Assembly (NCBI GenBank): GCA_958450365.1
Contig: CAUEEP010000750.1
Location: 1,388,501-1,452,500, forward strand
DNA from: Mesorhabditis belari
Lineage: Eukaryota; Nematoda; Chromadorea; Rhabditida; Rhabditidae
Reading direction: 5' to 3'
Length of the DNA: 64,000 bases
Positions within the stretch are counted from its first letter, which is position 1. The number at the start of each line of letters is the position of its first letter. Of the stretch, positions 10,380-23,029 are shown piece by piece. The translations under genes and the position numbers were made by a program. The notes beneath the pieces are model-generated. The model was not told where the DNA came from, did no database searches, and saw only the letters and a list, made by a program, of their open reading frames with translations.

Positions 10380-11340
10380 TCTCATTAACAAAATTTTTAC
10401 CAAGATTTGAATAAAGAACTTTTAGAGAACCAATTCACGGGTTTTGCTTAAAGAAGGATCTAAATTAGGACCAATGCTCACTAAAACCAAATTATCGGCA
10501 TCTAGCTGTAGTAAGATAATTCTTTGACGATTTTTGACGATTTTTTCCTAATTCTCGAATTGTTTGGCTTTTTTTAAAGAAATAAAAATATACAATCCAT
10601 CACAAAATCGCAAAGAAACACAATAAAGTGAAAAAGTAAACGAAAAAAGAACTTGAAATCGTTGATGAATTACAGTAATCGCTTTTACAGCAAAATAGAT
10701 GATCCTGGTGGTCATCGGTTTCCATTTTGAACTCGCCTTCTTCCTAAAATATTTAATCTTAGATATATTTACGTTCTGTTAGATTTAAATCTAATTTCTA
10801 TAACAAGTTAATTCTTGGAATACCTCTATAACTCGAGAACTATACATAGAAGCTTATAAGTGTTTTAGTGATTCTGAAAGCTTGAAACGAGATCTATAAG
10901 ATAGCATATTTCGTTTTTTAATTCACTTCAATTTTTGACTGATTTAAGGGCGCGCAAAGTAGGATGTCAAAAATTCACTTTTTCAACACGCTTTCTCATA
11001 TAGATCCCGTGCTCCAATCGTTTTGGAACCATGTTTTTTTGGAAAGAACGTCAAAAATTATCCCTAATTTCTATAACAAGTTAATTCTTGAAATACCTGG
11101 CCGACTATTCGACACGAAATTTAAATTTGAGAATTATAATAAAGCAATCAATTACCTTTTGTATTGCTAATTTTCATTGTAGGGAATTTAGCCCGTTAAC
11201 TGAATATCTTTAACGTTGTTTCCTTTATTAAGTGTTCGCTGCCAGAATTTCGCATCTCTTTTCCATTCATTAAAAGGAACACGCTTCTTGCAAGTTGAAT
11301 AAAACTATTGTTTTCAAGTTTATTAATTAAATTAGAGAAC
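10380..11340. repeat. Family R dispersed repeat (long-terminal-repeat-like segments)
   Basis: Segments such as ccaattcacgggttttgctt, gcgattactgtaattcatca (inverse strand) and ttgttttcaagtttattaat recur, mostly in opposite orientation, at 47805-48010 with 48958-49240, and at 59955-60240. In the 48-kb copy the sequence is split by two younger DNA elements. No protein is visible; the class (LTR or large non-autonomous element) is open. Confidence 0.6.
10831..11001. repeat. 170-bp repeat, copy 1 (copy 2 at 13522-13694)
   Basis: Direct repeat beginning tataactcgagaactataca and ending cgctttctcatata, with only scattered differences from 13522-13694. What follows each copy is unrelated. Short open frames beginning MSKIHFFNTLSHI in both copies come from the repeat and then diverge. 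Confidence 0.8.
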
Positions 11341-11830
11341 TTTTAGAGCACCAATTCACGGGGTTTGCTTAAAGAAGGGCCTAAATTAGGACCAATGCTC
11401 ACTAAAAAATTATCGGCATGTAGCTACAGTGAGATAATTGTTTGACGAAGTTTTATGCAGGAATGACTAAAGGGTTTATCAATAGTTTATCAGGTATTAA
11501 AAGATCAAATCCGCCTTTCAAGTCAGTTTCAATTTTGAGCATTTCAGCTGGTTTTAGTTTTGTGCAATCTCGAATTTGTATCTAAAAATACAGCCAAAAC
11601 TAAGGCAAGGATTCATTCCAGGGATTTGTGCGTACTGACGCCAACAAGCCAGTCACTCACCGCTCTAACCCCTTTACGGATTCCAAAAGGAAAGCACTTT
11701 ATACCAGAGCGGTTTGCCAGGGCGCAAGCGATTACGCAGTTGGACAAAAAAACGCCTCGATGGTCACTTTATACACTGATTTTCCCGGACCATGAAGATT
11801 GCGCGGCTGTGTAAAAACGGAAAGTGCGCC

Positions 11831-12166
11831 AGATGGAATTACCATTTACCAGGGCCTTCGCTTTGTACGAATCTGGTATTAAAATGTAGCCCTTCAATTG
11901 GGCTGCACGATGATCTAGAAAACTTTTAGAAAAAGTGTTATTTAGTACAAAAAAATGGTCGCAAAGTGAGAGCACCATATAAAAGACCGTTGTTGTTAGT
12001 ATTGCGAAGTACAGTTGGTGCTCTCACTTTGCGACCATTTTTCTTGTACTAAACAACACTTTTTCTAAAAGTTTTCTAGATCATGGTGTAGCCCAATTGA
12101 AGGGCTACATTTTAATACCAGATTCGTACAAAGCGAAGGCCCTGGTAAATGGTAATTCCATTCGGC
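11831..12166. repeat. Long hairpin MITE
   Basis: Arms of about 140 bp (11831-11972 and 12015-12166) are near-perfect reverse complements, for example ggaattaccatttaccaggg against ccctggtaaatggtaattcc, with a loop of about 40 bp. Its size and structure suit a foldback element; no ORF of its own. Confidence 0.8.
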
Positions 12167-12659
12167 TCAATCTTCATAGTCCCGATTTTTCTTTTGTTCT
12201 GTAAATGATTCCCAATAGAGATTTAGTGTTAAAAATTTGTGCTCTGAGATTTTCAGGCTCGTAGAACCTATTGGTGGAGTTTATTTCAACCCTTTGTCCC
12301 AAGAAAAGTCCTAAGAGAATCGAATTTGATTTGGGTTTTGCATATGATAATTTTATAATGAAAAGACACGGATTTCCGAAAAGAACTTAAAGACCACTAG
12401 CTATTTTGGAATAAAGGAAACAATTCTTGAACAGGACGAGAGCAAAATCACTATACAAGTCATCGAGTCTTGTTAGATGTTCCTCTACTCCTGAGTTTTT
12501 TTAACATGTCAACTTGTCTCTGACTATTAGCTTCTGATTCTTTTAGTATACTTCTTAAATTTTAATCAGACCAAAATAAATAAATTGGTTAAAATTGAAA
12601 AGATTCGGCAAGGGAAGTTGGCTTAATATTAAAGGGATTTGGCCTGAAACTTTGAAGTA

Positions 12660-13180
12660 TTGGGTTGGGGAGAATGAGTCGGCGCCGAAAATCAAAAAAA
12701 TGTCTAAAACTTCTATTCGACTTCGTCAAATAATATGCGTTTGATATCAGTAGAATGGTTAACTAATTCTCTACAAAATCACATTTAAAAGAAAATTCAA
12801 ACAGCGCCTCCGCTCAAGAAAAAAGCCATTTTTTCACAAAAACTACAAACTGTGATCTAGAAAAAACCATTGGTGGGATCTTCCTGCAAATTTGGCAACT
12901 TAAGTAATTGAATGTGCTCTATCTTTTTTATATAAACACCAGAGAAGGTTTATGTGGTAGAAACTGTTCAAACGATGAGTCGGACTCTTTGCCATTTTAA
13001 CCAGCTGCGTTTGGAAGTTCATAAACTCGACGAAAGAAAAGCTTTGTGGAATCTCTCAAAAGTGATTTTGTAGAGAAATAGTGGATCCTTTTGATGAAAC
13101 CAAACGTATGTTTAAAGAAGGCTTTATGTGTGCAAAAAGTCCCTTTAAAGTTTGGCGCCGACTCATTCTCCCCAACCCAA
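12660..13180. mobile_element. TTGGGTTGGGGAG element, copy 1
   Basis: 521 bp, TIRs TTGGGTTGGGGAGAATGAGT and inverse, flanked by TA. Copies 2 and 3 are at 22011-22530 and 36084-36600, in the opposite orientation by internal sequence. Short frames inside (ending LPNAAG) are shared by all copies but show no known domain. Probably a non-autonomous Tc1/mariner-superfamily element. Confidence 0.85.
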
Positions 13181-13786
13181 TAACTGTAAACCTTTTTGAA
13201 GTTGAATCGGTATTTTTTGCACCGTTTTAGCAAAATAATTCAGGATAATTTGTGAACTTTTTTGTTTCAATGCTAATATTTTTAGTCAGACTTACTCGAA
13301 CGCTTCTTTAAACAAACCTGATGCAACGGTGAGACAAAAAGGTGACAATTTGGAGAAACAAGATAAGGAAACTAGAAAAACGAGCTATAAAATCTATTCT
13401 AGACAAATAAATGCTTAAGTTTACAGGTTTAATCCTATTTAATTATTCATTTATTCAATTTTTATTGAAAGTTTCAAGCGAGATTAAGTTCCGTATCCCC
13501 CCCCCCCCTTTGAATCACTATAACTCGAGAACTATACATAGAAGTCTATAAGTGTTTTAGTGGTTCTGAAAGCTTGAAGCGAGATCTATAAGATAGCCTC
13601 TTTCGTTTTTTAATTCACTTCAATTTTTGACTGATTTAAGGGCGCGCAAAGTAGGATGTCAAAAATTCACTTTTTCAACACGCTTTCTCATATAAAAAGA
13701 TTGGTTGCAATAGTCCTGCCGCATCCCGTAGATCTGAAATTTCTTGTCCATCCCCAACACATGATTTGCACGTGCTCAATCAAAAG

Positions 13787-13954
13787 ACAGACGCCAAGTC
13801 TGCCTACTCAAGAATTGGCTTTCCAAAATTGCCAAAAGCCGACCATATACTTGATATTCTCTCTGATCTTATCGCTATCGATAATCCCCCGTTGTACTTG
13901 TTTAGCCGATGGGCATTTACCCACAATAATTGTCTTCACAATGAGATTGAATAG
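13787..13954 (+). pseudogene. Possible orphan exon fragment
   Basis: An open stretch after a possible acceptor (tcaatcaaaag) reads TDAKSAYSRIGFPKLPKADH and continues to a stop after LHNEIE. Its composition is more protein-like than its surroundings, but I see no domain, no start and no partner exon. It follows directly on the 170-bp repeat. Low confidence. Confidence 0.2.
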
Positions 13955-14364
13955 ATAGGAATGAGATTCGAAAAATCTTCTTCTCTTTGGCTTTGAAGGA
14001 TCTTATTATTTCAACTGGTTAACTGTTCAACTTTTCGAATGTGCACAGCAAGGTTGGTTTGAAAGTTTTCATCGCAACTTGAATGATCAAACAATAAAAC
14101 TTTCTCCATTAGATTTTTTGCACAATTTTGCCAGTTCGGTCTAATCATTCTTATCTCTTTTCTAAACAGTTTTTCTTCAAATTTTAAGCACTTTTTCTCT
14201 CCGCTGAAACAAAGGACAAAAAGCAAAAAGAATAGTAAAGATCAATCAGAATTCTTGATTCTTATCGATTCCCCACACCAAAATGACCATGCTTTGTCTG
14301 TACTATTTGAAGAAATTTATGAGATTCTTCACGTTTACTGAAATTTTTTTATTATTAAAGGAAA

Positions 14365-17300
14365 ATGATTGTGAAAAATGTGAGGCTTGGAGTCAGGTAA
14401 GCGAAAAAATTTCAAAATCATCGGCTAAAACTGCTTGAAAACTTGACTTAAGATCTTTCTTTGAAAATAATCTCTAAGAATTTATGTAGACTTTAGCTTT
14501 TTGTAAAGCAAAATTTAAGAATTAACAAAATTGATTACATTTTTGCGTCTAAAACAATCTTTCCAGGTACTACATCACCATTCTCACGGCGATCCTCGGG
14601 GGAAGCGCTCAATTTTACAGGTAAAAACTACAGGGTGGCTGAAAATTACGCCAAAGAAAATTGCGCCAAAGAAAACGCCATAATTTAATTTTCTTTTAAA
14701 GAACATGTAAAAATATTTATTTATATAATAGTTGTAACAAAAGCATTTAATAATTACAAGAAATTTTCGATGCGGCCTCCATCCGCTTTGATACAGGCTT
14801 CAATTCGCTTCTTTACAGAATCGACGGTGCGGCGGAGATAATTTGCATCTAAGTCGTCCCAGATTTTGATCAATTCTCGACGTAAATCATGCAAATTGTT
14901 GATTTTCCTATTTCTCAATTGTTCTTCCATAAAACCCCAAACCGAAAAGTCGAACGGATTGAGATCGCACGTCTTTGTCATGACCTAGAAAACAACTTTT
15001 TTAACAAAAAATTAATAGACAACGATAAAAAGAATATCAAAACACAAAAAGATGAGTAGTCATGCTTTATACGTTGTTTAAAACTATGTCAGATGCTGCG
15101 CGCACGTAATTTTCAGCCACCCTGTATAATCAAACTTTAACAATTGATATTAGAAGTTGTTTTATAATCTTTTTATTAGAATTGTTCAACAATTGCACTT
15201 TGTTTTGTGCTTTGTTTGCACAACAATTGCACATTTTGTGTTTCAGCTATGGAATCGTGAACCCGTGCCAGGAGTTGATCACCCAATGGATTAATCTCAC
15301 TTATATGGAAAGAAGTGGCACTTTTGTTAGTGAGGTTAGTACAGAAATCAAATTCGCTTTGAAAAAAAGCTAAACTTCTTGTTTTCAATGGATTACTTAA
15401 TATTTCAAATTCCAGACAAATCTCAATCTCATTTGGGCTCTCGTAGTCGGCAGCGTTTCGTTGGGAGCACTTGCTGGAGCTCTTCTTGTCAGGTACGTTT
15501 TTGGTTTGATTGCAGAATTTAAACTGCTATAACTGCTCAGTTTCAGTGCTATAAATTTATTAATATTTTCATGTCTTTATTCTAAACTTGTAACGAAAAC
15601 ATCTATCGGTTTTTTTGCCGTTGGCAATTTAAGGTTTTTCGTGTTTTTCTCAGCATCAACCCTTTGATTTTTGACTATTTTAATTATCATTTGATGCAGA
15701 ATAAAATTGCGCGTCGAATGATATCAAAATCAACTCAAAATATAATAACCACACAAAGTTGTTGGCTAAAAACCTAAACCCCGCTCATTATGGGTGGAGG
15801 GCAACCTTTTGCCTCATAACTTTGTATAGATATCACATTTTGAGTTAATTTTGGTATCATTCGACGCGCAATTTTATTTTGCATCAAATGATAATCAAAA
15901 TCGAAGGTCTGGTGCTGAGAAAAACATAAAAAAATCTTAAATTGATAACGGCAAAAAAAGATCGACAGATATTTTCGTTACAAGTCTACTTTATTCTAAT
16001 TTTGTTAAGTTTCAGGGTTCTTTCTGAGCGATGTGGCCGTCGGAATGCTCTCATTATCAACGGGATTTTCAACATTATCGGTGCTTTTTGCGAGCTGATC
16101 GCCAGGTCGGCTAGGTGGGATCAAAACTGGCTAACTTTAGCAGTACAAAATTGCGCTTTTTTGAAATAACAAGCTATTCAACCATTATTTATTTCACCTT
16201 TCAGCTCTCCCGAATTGTTGATCATTGGTCGATTCATCCTTGGTGCGAATATGGGACTCACTTCCGGGGTCGTTCCAATGTATTTAATGGAGTTGACGCC
16301 AGCAAAATATCGAGGAGCCGCTGGAACTTTGCATATGGTTCGTAATTGAATTTGAAAGATTCCCAAACTTTCCACTTTATCAACTCGATAAATTTACCAG
16401 TTTCCAAGTATTGTTTTTTCTCAAACACGGCTTCCAGGTGGCCGTCTCATTCTCTGACTGGTTTTCGTTGCTCATTGGACTTCCTGAAGTTTGTTTTTAT
16501 ATTTTTGAGTCATTTGCAAAGTTCAGAAGCTTATTTTACAAGTTTTAGAAAATAAAATTGAATAGGATAGGTTTAACTTTTAGGTACTTGGTGGATCAAA
16601 TTGGTGGCCGATCGCCTTTGCCCTCCCAGGAATCCCAGCATTGGCTCTCTGTTTTATCCTACCGTTTTGCCCTGAATCTCCAAAGTAAGCAAAAAAAAAA
16701 TGGGAACTGAGGCTTTGGAGGCCAAATCACCACTTATTTGCATATTTCTTGAACCTGCTAAAGCTGTTATTGGGCACAGAACTTATGCAAAAGTGATTGA
16801 GAACTAGAAGTGCAAAATGAGCAAATTTCATGACTTTTGGTCCACTAAATTATTAAAGATTTGGCTAAATTAAGCCTCAAAGATTTATTTATCCTTCTCT
16901 TTCTTCCTTTCTTTCTCTTCCTTGTCTTTCTGATTTCTTCTTGGGCAAAGAAGGTGCAAATAGTTCAGTGATAGAGCATCTGCCCGGTAAGCAGAAGGTC
17001 TTGGATTTAATTCCTCCTCGGTTCTAAATTCTTTGCCATTCATTTCTTTACTTTACTATTCAGATATCTATTGATGACCCGTGGAAATCGAGAAGCTGCC
17101 TATGATTCAATTGTTGCTTTGGTTGGTGAGAAACAAGCAAAACCCGTCTTCAACGAACTCATCCGAGAAAGCGCAAGAGACAAAGTAAATTTTCAGATTC
17201 AGAAGTAAATATTGCTTCATTCTAGAGTCGATCCGGTTCTTTTTGGGAACTCTTCACGAGCAAGAAGCTCCGTCTTCCCCTACTCGTTTCTCTTCTTGTC

Positions 17301-20300
17301 ATGGTCGCTCAGCAGTTCACCGGATGCACAGCTGTCTTTGCTTACTCGACTGATATGTTTATCAATGCGAAACTTGATCCGTGAGTTCGACTTGATGATA
17401 TTTAATCAATAAAGGAATACTAGAATTTTGAATTCTTAGAAATTAAGTAACTAAGAGACATTGGTACTATAAACTACAAAACTGAAGAACTGTCACACTG
17501 CAAACACTTCTAACTTGCTTCAAATCTGCCGGATTGACATGATCTATAGCTTGAAAAATAGAGAATCTCAAGAACTTTTGAATGGACTAAAGCGCCCCCA
17601 AAAATATCAATACTAAAAAAAAGTTACAGTGGTTTGTAGTCCTAGTGAATCGTACTTGCGCGTAGTTGAAGCGATCGAGTCAGGCTAAAAACCACTGTAA
17701 CTTTCTTTAGCATTGATATTTTTGGGGGCGCTTTAGTTCATTCGAAAGCTCTTGAGATTCTCTATTTTTCAAGCTATAGATCATGTCAATCCGGCAGATT
17801 TGAAGCAAGTTAGAAGGGTTTGTAGTTTAGGTTTGTATTGTAGTGCCAATGTCTATCTATAAAAAAACCTACGAGCATCGAAACATTTTGCAGCCGCTAA
17901 AAGATCAAAAAGATAACTTCTGTATTGAGTAGATATCTTATTCTTTAAATTTCAACAAAGAATCATATCAACTTCATAAAATTATATTTAACTAATGAAA
18001 TTTAGACAAACAGCTCGTTATGCAACGCTGGCTATCGGTGTCGTCTACTTTTTGTTCGCTTGTTCGGCTCCTTTGTTGATTGATCGAGTTGGGCGAAGGC
18101 CACTTTCTCTATTCCAAGTGAGTTCAATTGAATAAATAAAGGTTTTCGATAAAATTTGAACAAATTAATGTGATTAAGTGCTGCAGACAGGATGTAGTTT
18201 CATTTTTGTCCCAAAGCGTTTTTGCTTCCTTTCTTTCTGGCGCACTAATAAAGAATTCAATCCGCCAGATGGTGTGTGTTTCCATGTTGAGCATAAAGTC
18301 AAGAACTTGTAAACTCGTAGAATAAACTTTTATATAAACTCCTTTTTAGTTGATCGCTTGTCTCATCGCTTTATCGCTGCTCACTCTGTTCACAGGAATT
18401 CAACAGTACGGACAAGTGAGTTGACGTTTGTTTTGACTCAGAAACTTAGAAAGTTGAAACGTAGTGTCATTTTTGAAAGTACGGCTTTGTTTTAGGCGAC
18501 TTGGGCAAGTTACGGAACGATCGGCGCACTCGTTTTGTACATGTGTGTGTATGGAGTCGGCTCGCCGATTCCCTGGATGATCACCGGAGAGCTTTTCAAT
18601 CAACATGTAAGATTTCCCTTTATTCGAACTTTTAATGTTTGCTTTAAAGAATTCGCAGAATTCTTCAAGTAACTTTGAATCCCAGAATCGCTTTCAGTTC
18701 CGTTCAACTGCTGTCACCGTCTCGGTCTTCGTCGCTTACCTCATGGCGACGATTATCTCATCAGCGTATCTACCATTTCAACAGGTAACTAAGTTAAAGT
18801 ACTTGAATTTCTTTCATAGTATGGATTGCAAAGAAAAATTCAAGGAAAAACAATCACCATACATCCAAACTGCTGATTGTGAGTAGTGAATTGGCCAATA
18901 TTTCCTTCATGAGAACTAAGCAAAGCTTACAAGGGAAAGGCAACAGTTGGATGTGGTCAAATGAGATAAGCCATAGACCATTCGACGCAGAATTCCACGT
19001 TGATTCCGAACCTGCTTTCCGTTTTTGCAAAATGATTTTCTATAAAAAGTTACACGTGTTTTGGCAAAAACTGGGAAAAATTTGGAGACGAATAGGTAAC
19101 TTTATAAGGGTTCTTTTACGGACCTTAAGCGTGATGGTAGTATAGTTGAGAAAACGCTGGCATACAAAACGATCACTCCATTTTTTTGCTTGTGTACGAT
19201 TCCCTTTTTGGCAAAACGTTTATTTTGCGTTTTCATCTTTTAAAACTTGAATTTTATCTGGCTTTAAAACTAGTTTTTATTTCTTATTTTTATTTTATAT
19301 TTTGCTTTTGAAAATATTCGGAATTAGCGTGAAATTCTGCGATGATTCATCACATTTGGCCACATCCTACTGTTGCCTTTCCCTTGTCAGTTTCTTTTAT
19401 TTGCACTAATCTTACAAATTACTATTGATCTAATCTAGATGCTACTTGTCTTGCACTAGCTTAAATCACATTCAGATGGTCGGTGTCACGTTCAGCTACA
19501 TGCCTTTCATTGTGGTGAGTAGTATCTCGATTGTCGTTCTTTACTTCATTCTACCCGGTAAGAGATAATCTATAACAAATTACTGAATTTATTTTCCTAA
19601 AATTTTAACGAAATTAGCTTCATTTCTTGAAGATTGATTTACTATCACCTTCCAAAATAAACCAAATTTTATGGTTTAGAAACAAAGAATCGTGATGTGA
19701 ATGACATTGTGAATGAGGCGAGAGCTCGGAATCACTCGCTCAGTGTCGGAATGCCATGGAATGCGGTGTCGCAAGAGGGACGGACTGAGGTAAATTTGGG
19801 CTAAATTTCTTCTAAAAAAGGCAGCACCAATGGAGTTAAACACCACAAGAGAACTCTACTCTATTCACCATAAATTCTTACCATTCTTACCCCAAAAAAG
19901 CGTTGCATAAAAATCAAATGAAATCAAAGCGAAACGTATTTACATACGTTTCATAACTTAATTGATGATTTAGGTAAGAATATTTGGTAAAAAAAGGATA
20001 TGCTAATTTGTTTGTTTTGTGGACGTATAACTCCATTGATTCAAAGTGTCTTTTTTGCAGGGTTAAGAGCAACAAAAGCTCTAAAATCTTGTAAAGATTA
20101 CCAAAACTATCTGAACTCCCGTGTTTTCCGTGTTAAGATCAGCAAAACGAAAGAAATGCTCGCTGAAGGCTAAGTTTTGTTCAGCCAAGCTGACAGCATG
20201 GCTTATATTCGTATAATCGACCATCCCAGAATCAACGAGTGCCTGATTGTAATTTATTTTGAATTTCCTTGACTCTCCCACCCAAAAATTTTGCTAATAT

Positions 20301-21221
20301 TGCACCAGGTTGCCCGTTTGATACTGGAAAGTAAGCTTTAACAAGTCGAGTTCATCTGTGGTTACCTAAACCTTTTGATATCGCAAATGATATCGTTTTA
20401 AGTTTCTAGGGTATCAACAAGTTCTTTTCAACAAATCCTTAAACTTTTTGTGTTCTTGGGACTAATTCTAAGATTCCTTTTTTAGAACAAGCAACTAATT
20501 GTGGATCTAAAGGGGGCGCTCATCGAGAAACAAATCATTTACATATCAGAAAGCATTGGTATCTAGAAATACAGAGAAACAAATGGTAAGTCCATTTGGG
20601 AAATTATTTTAAAGGCGAACAATTTGGCCGACTACTGTAATCTTTCCATCAGAGTCAGGCTCATCAGCAGCAGACTCAAAGACCTCAGCATCAGACTCAG
20701 GCAATGAAATCGTCGTTGATTGCCTGTCAAATCAAAAATGAAAATTGTACGCGCATTGATTTGGCACAAAATGTGTAAAGCGAGTAATGCGTTTTCTAAA
20801 AGGCGGGCAATTTCGCTTACTCTCTCAATCTTTCCATCAGATTTTGATCATTTTATTTGCTTTTGATCCTATTCAATTCAAAGTCTGATTCCTCGTCGAA
20901 TGAGATCATAATTATGTATGTAAAGCCGACAAGCTCTGGAGAGAGCTTTTCGAATTACCCACCTTTTAGCGCATTACTAACGAAACATATTTTTGGAACA
21001 GACTTTCCTGGCTTGAAAATACTTACAATTAGTTCAGTTCTGATTAAATTTACTACACTTTTACTTATTCAAATAATTGAAAGGTTTTAAGCTAGAATTC
21101 TACAGTTTTAGCTATAGATTTTTGCTCAAATTTCTTTTACAACACTTAAACTTTCTACTTTTTTCAGATGAAGAAACTTCTCGACGACATCTCTGAGGGA
21201 TATTCATCAATTTCTAACTAA
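14365..21221 (+). CDS. SLC2/GLUT-type major facilitator sugar transporter (17 exons, 507 aa)
   Basis: Exons: 14365-14396, 14567-14620, 15247-15334, 15416-15492, 16016-16105, 16205-16337, 16438-16488, 16584-16684, 17064-17184, 17226-17380, 18006-18117, 18350-18415, 18496-18606, 18698-18784, 19476-19557, 19680-19789, 21168-21221. All phases agree; 508 codons with stop, the usual GLUT length. Family motifs: SERCGRR (87-93), GRFILGANMG (about 121), PESPK (205-209), QQFTGCT (278-284), DRVGRRPL (327-334), PIPWMITGELF (384-394), PETKNRD (453-459). Twelve hydrophobic segments are expected. The family predicts facilitated hexose or related uptake at the plasma membrane; the substrate is not known. The QQ..G.N position carries Thr284 instead of Asn, and TM10 lacks the usual GPGPIPW form (GVGSPIPW). 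The start is inferred from the only in-frame ATG with a matching donor. Poly(A) signal AATAAA at 21384. Introns hold several hairpin MITEs. Confidence 0.93.
14631..15124 (-). mobile_element. DD37D-like (maT-type) transposon remnant in a transporter intron
   Basis: TIRs CAGGGTGGCTGAAAATTACG and inverse, flanked by TA (14629-14630 and 15125-15126). The minus strand encodes the C-terminal part of a transposase (14754-14981), containing DLNPFDFSVWGFMEEQ and ending IKADGGRIENFL. In the family this region follows the last catalytic residue, so the D of NPFD would be the third catalytic Asp. The N-terminal and central domains are missing. Inserted in intron 2 of the sugar transporter. Confidence 0.88.
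15593..15984. repeat. Foldback MITE in transporter intron
   Basis: Arms 15593-15755 and 15820-15984 are inverse copies (gtaacgaaaacatctatcgg against cgacagatattttcgttac; ttgcgcgtcgaatgatatca against its inverse). It lies in intron 4 of the sugar transporter. Confidence 0.8.
16957..17028 (+). repeat. tRNA-derived SINE-like sequence, copy 1
   Basis: Contains a D-arm/A-box-like agttcagtgatagagc, a 5-bp stem TCTGC/GCAGA closing the 7-nt loop CCGGTAA, and a B-box-like tggatttaattcc. The loop lacks U33, so it is unlikely to be a working tRNA. The same stem-loop recurs at 25912-25977 and, on the minus strand, 47318-47396. It sits in intron 8 of the transporter. Confidence 0.55.
17459..17860. repeat. 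Foldback MITE in transporter intron
   Basis: Arms 17459-17640 and 17685-17858 are near-perfect inverse copies (agcgcccccaaaaatatcaa against ttgatatttttgggggcgct). The loop is about 45 bp. It lies in intron 10 of the transporter. Confidence 0.85.
18929..19390. repeat. TIR element in transporter intron
   Basis: Ends aagggaaaggcaacagttgg (18930) and its imperfect inverse near 19388 (ccaacatcc-type variant: ccacatcctactgttgcctt). The interior is non-coding. It sits in intron 14 of the sugar transporter. Confidence 0.6.
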
Positions 21222-22010
21222 AATTTAAGAAATACTTTGTGTTTCAGAAGTTCTTAATGATTTTTGCTAGATCTAGAACCTATAATAAGTTGATTATTTT
21301 CCTCTACTGGTCTTTATCATTATGGTTTTATTCATTACTTTTTGTTAAAGTGCTCAATGACCTCTCGGGTTAGTCTGTTTTTCAATAAATTATTATAAAC
21401 AAGTGCTAGAAAGGCTTTTTTTGGCTAATCTTAGACAAGAGACTCATTCAAATTCAGCGGCAAATCCTTTGATCTTTCTGGCAAAAAGATGAAGAAGTTT
21501 TAAAGCAGATTACATCAACATTGGTGTGTACTCGAACAAACATCAAATCATTTTCCGAAAGTAGAAATTGGCATGAAAAAGCTATTAGTTAAATCGTTAA
21601 AATAAAGTCACCGAATCTCTTAACAATTTGCTTTACAATGCACTTGGTGCTCAAGAGAAAGAAATCCCACTATCTTAGGCAGTACAAGCTGAGCTTTTGT
21701 AAAATTGTCTCACCAAATTTGAATCGTCTATACAGTTGGTCAATCGAATTTTAACCACAGATGTCATTCTACTGTAGCTGCTTATTCTGAACTCTAAAAC
21801 TCTCTTTAAGAACCAAATTTAGATGGCAAATAATGGCTAAAATGACATTTTTGTGATCAAGCTGCATGAGAAAACAATCTTACTATTAGGCATTACAAGC
21901 TGGGTTTTTGTACAAGGTTTTGTACTTTTGCAATCAGTTGCACTTAAGAAAAATGATCTAGAGATCTAGAAGTGATCTAGAAAATGACCTAGAGATCTAG
22001 AAATGATCTA

Positions 22011-22530
22011 TTCGGTTGGGGAGAATGAGTCGGCGCCAAACTTTAAAGGGACTTTTTGCACACATAAAGCCTTCTTTAAACATACGTTTGGTTTCATCAA
22101 AAGGATCCACTATTTCTCTACAAAATCACTTTTGAGAGATTCCACAAAGCTTTTCTTTCGTGGAGTTTATGAACTTCCAAACGCAGCTGGTTAAAATGGC
22201 AAAGAGTCCGACTCATCATTTGAACAGTTTCTTTCACATAAACCTTCTTTGGTGTTTATATAAAAAAGATAGAGCACATTGAATTACTTAAGTTGCCAAA
22301 TTTGCAGGAAGATCCCACCAATGGTTTTTTCTAGATCATAGTTTGTAGTTTTTGTGAAAAAATGGCTTTTTCTTGAGCGGAGGCGCTGTTTGAATTTTCT
22401 TTTAAATGTGATTTTGTAGAGAATTAGTTAACCATTCTACTCATATCAAACGCATATTATTTGACGAAGTCGAATAGAAGTTTTAGACATTTTTTTCATT
22501 TTCGGCGCCGACTCATTCTCCCCAACCCAA
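22011..22530. mobile_element. TTGGGTTGGGGAG element, copy 2, with empty site elsewhere
   Basis: Same TIRs as 12660-13180 (first bases TTCGG here). It is inserted in a run of agatctagaaatgatcta repeats. The corresponding site in the segmental duplicate (about 32150-32195) has no element, so either it inserted after the duplication or the other copy lost it. Confidence 0.88.
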
Positions 22531-23029
22531 TAGAAAATGACCTAGAGATCTAGAAATGACTAGATCTGCTATTGAGTGCCGAACTAGGACTTACATGCTC
22601 CTGGCAGAAAGTGACATTGCCAAGCAGAATGAACAAGTCTCAATACATTGAGCCGTTTGTTTTCTAAAGTTCTTACAGAATCGAACAAAAAGTGGATAGA
22701 TTGGATAAAAGCTAGAGGCAAGCTTGCAAGATTACAGTAGTTTCCAAAAATTTACATGTTTTAGTAAATGCATTGACTGAGGGGACAAGCCTAGTGTTAA
22801 GATTTGTGCCTCGCTTCTGGCTAGAGTGCAATTGAGTGACATCATTTGAGTTCAATTTTCATTATTTTTACAAAAAAGCAATCTAAAACTGTCCATTCTT
22901 CATCAAAAACTAGATTTAGTTGAATAAAATAATGCCGCCTTTGAAGTTAATATTCTTTCACATTAACAAATTTTTAGGTTTTCTCACAGCTTCTTGACCT
23001 TACCAATTTAACTCCAAGAAATTCAGGCA

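Larger units (their letters stand above)
9696..14364. other. Divergent intergenic region filled with repeats
   Basis: Lies between the starts of the minus-strand CUB-like gene and the plus-strand transporter, so both promoters must lie here. It contains a mariner 3' fragment (10171-10376), family R repeats (10380-11340), a hairpin element (11831-12166), a TTGGGTTGGGGAG element (12660-13180), a 170-bp direct repeat (10831-11001 and 13522-13694) and a poly-C run at 13499-13508. I could not identify a core promoter in it. Confidence 0.6.

Noticed and set aside
11560..11814. 84-codon plus frame containing FIPERFARAQAITQLDKK
   Set aside because: Somewhat protein-like, but it has no splice support, and its end runs to the start of a foldback element; no family recognised.
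22003..22194. Conserved short ORF (…LPNAAG) in three TTGGGTTGGGGAG copies as a gene
   Set aside because: It lies entirely within the element, changes length between copies and shows no family features; conservation follows from recent element spread.
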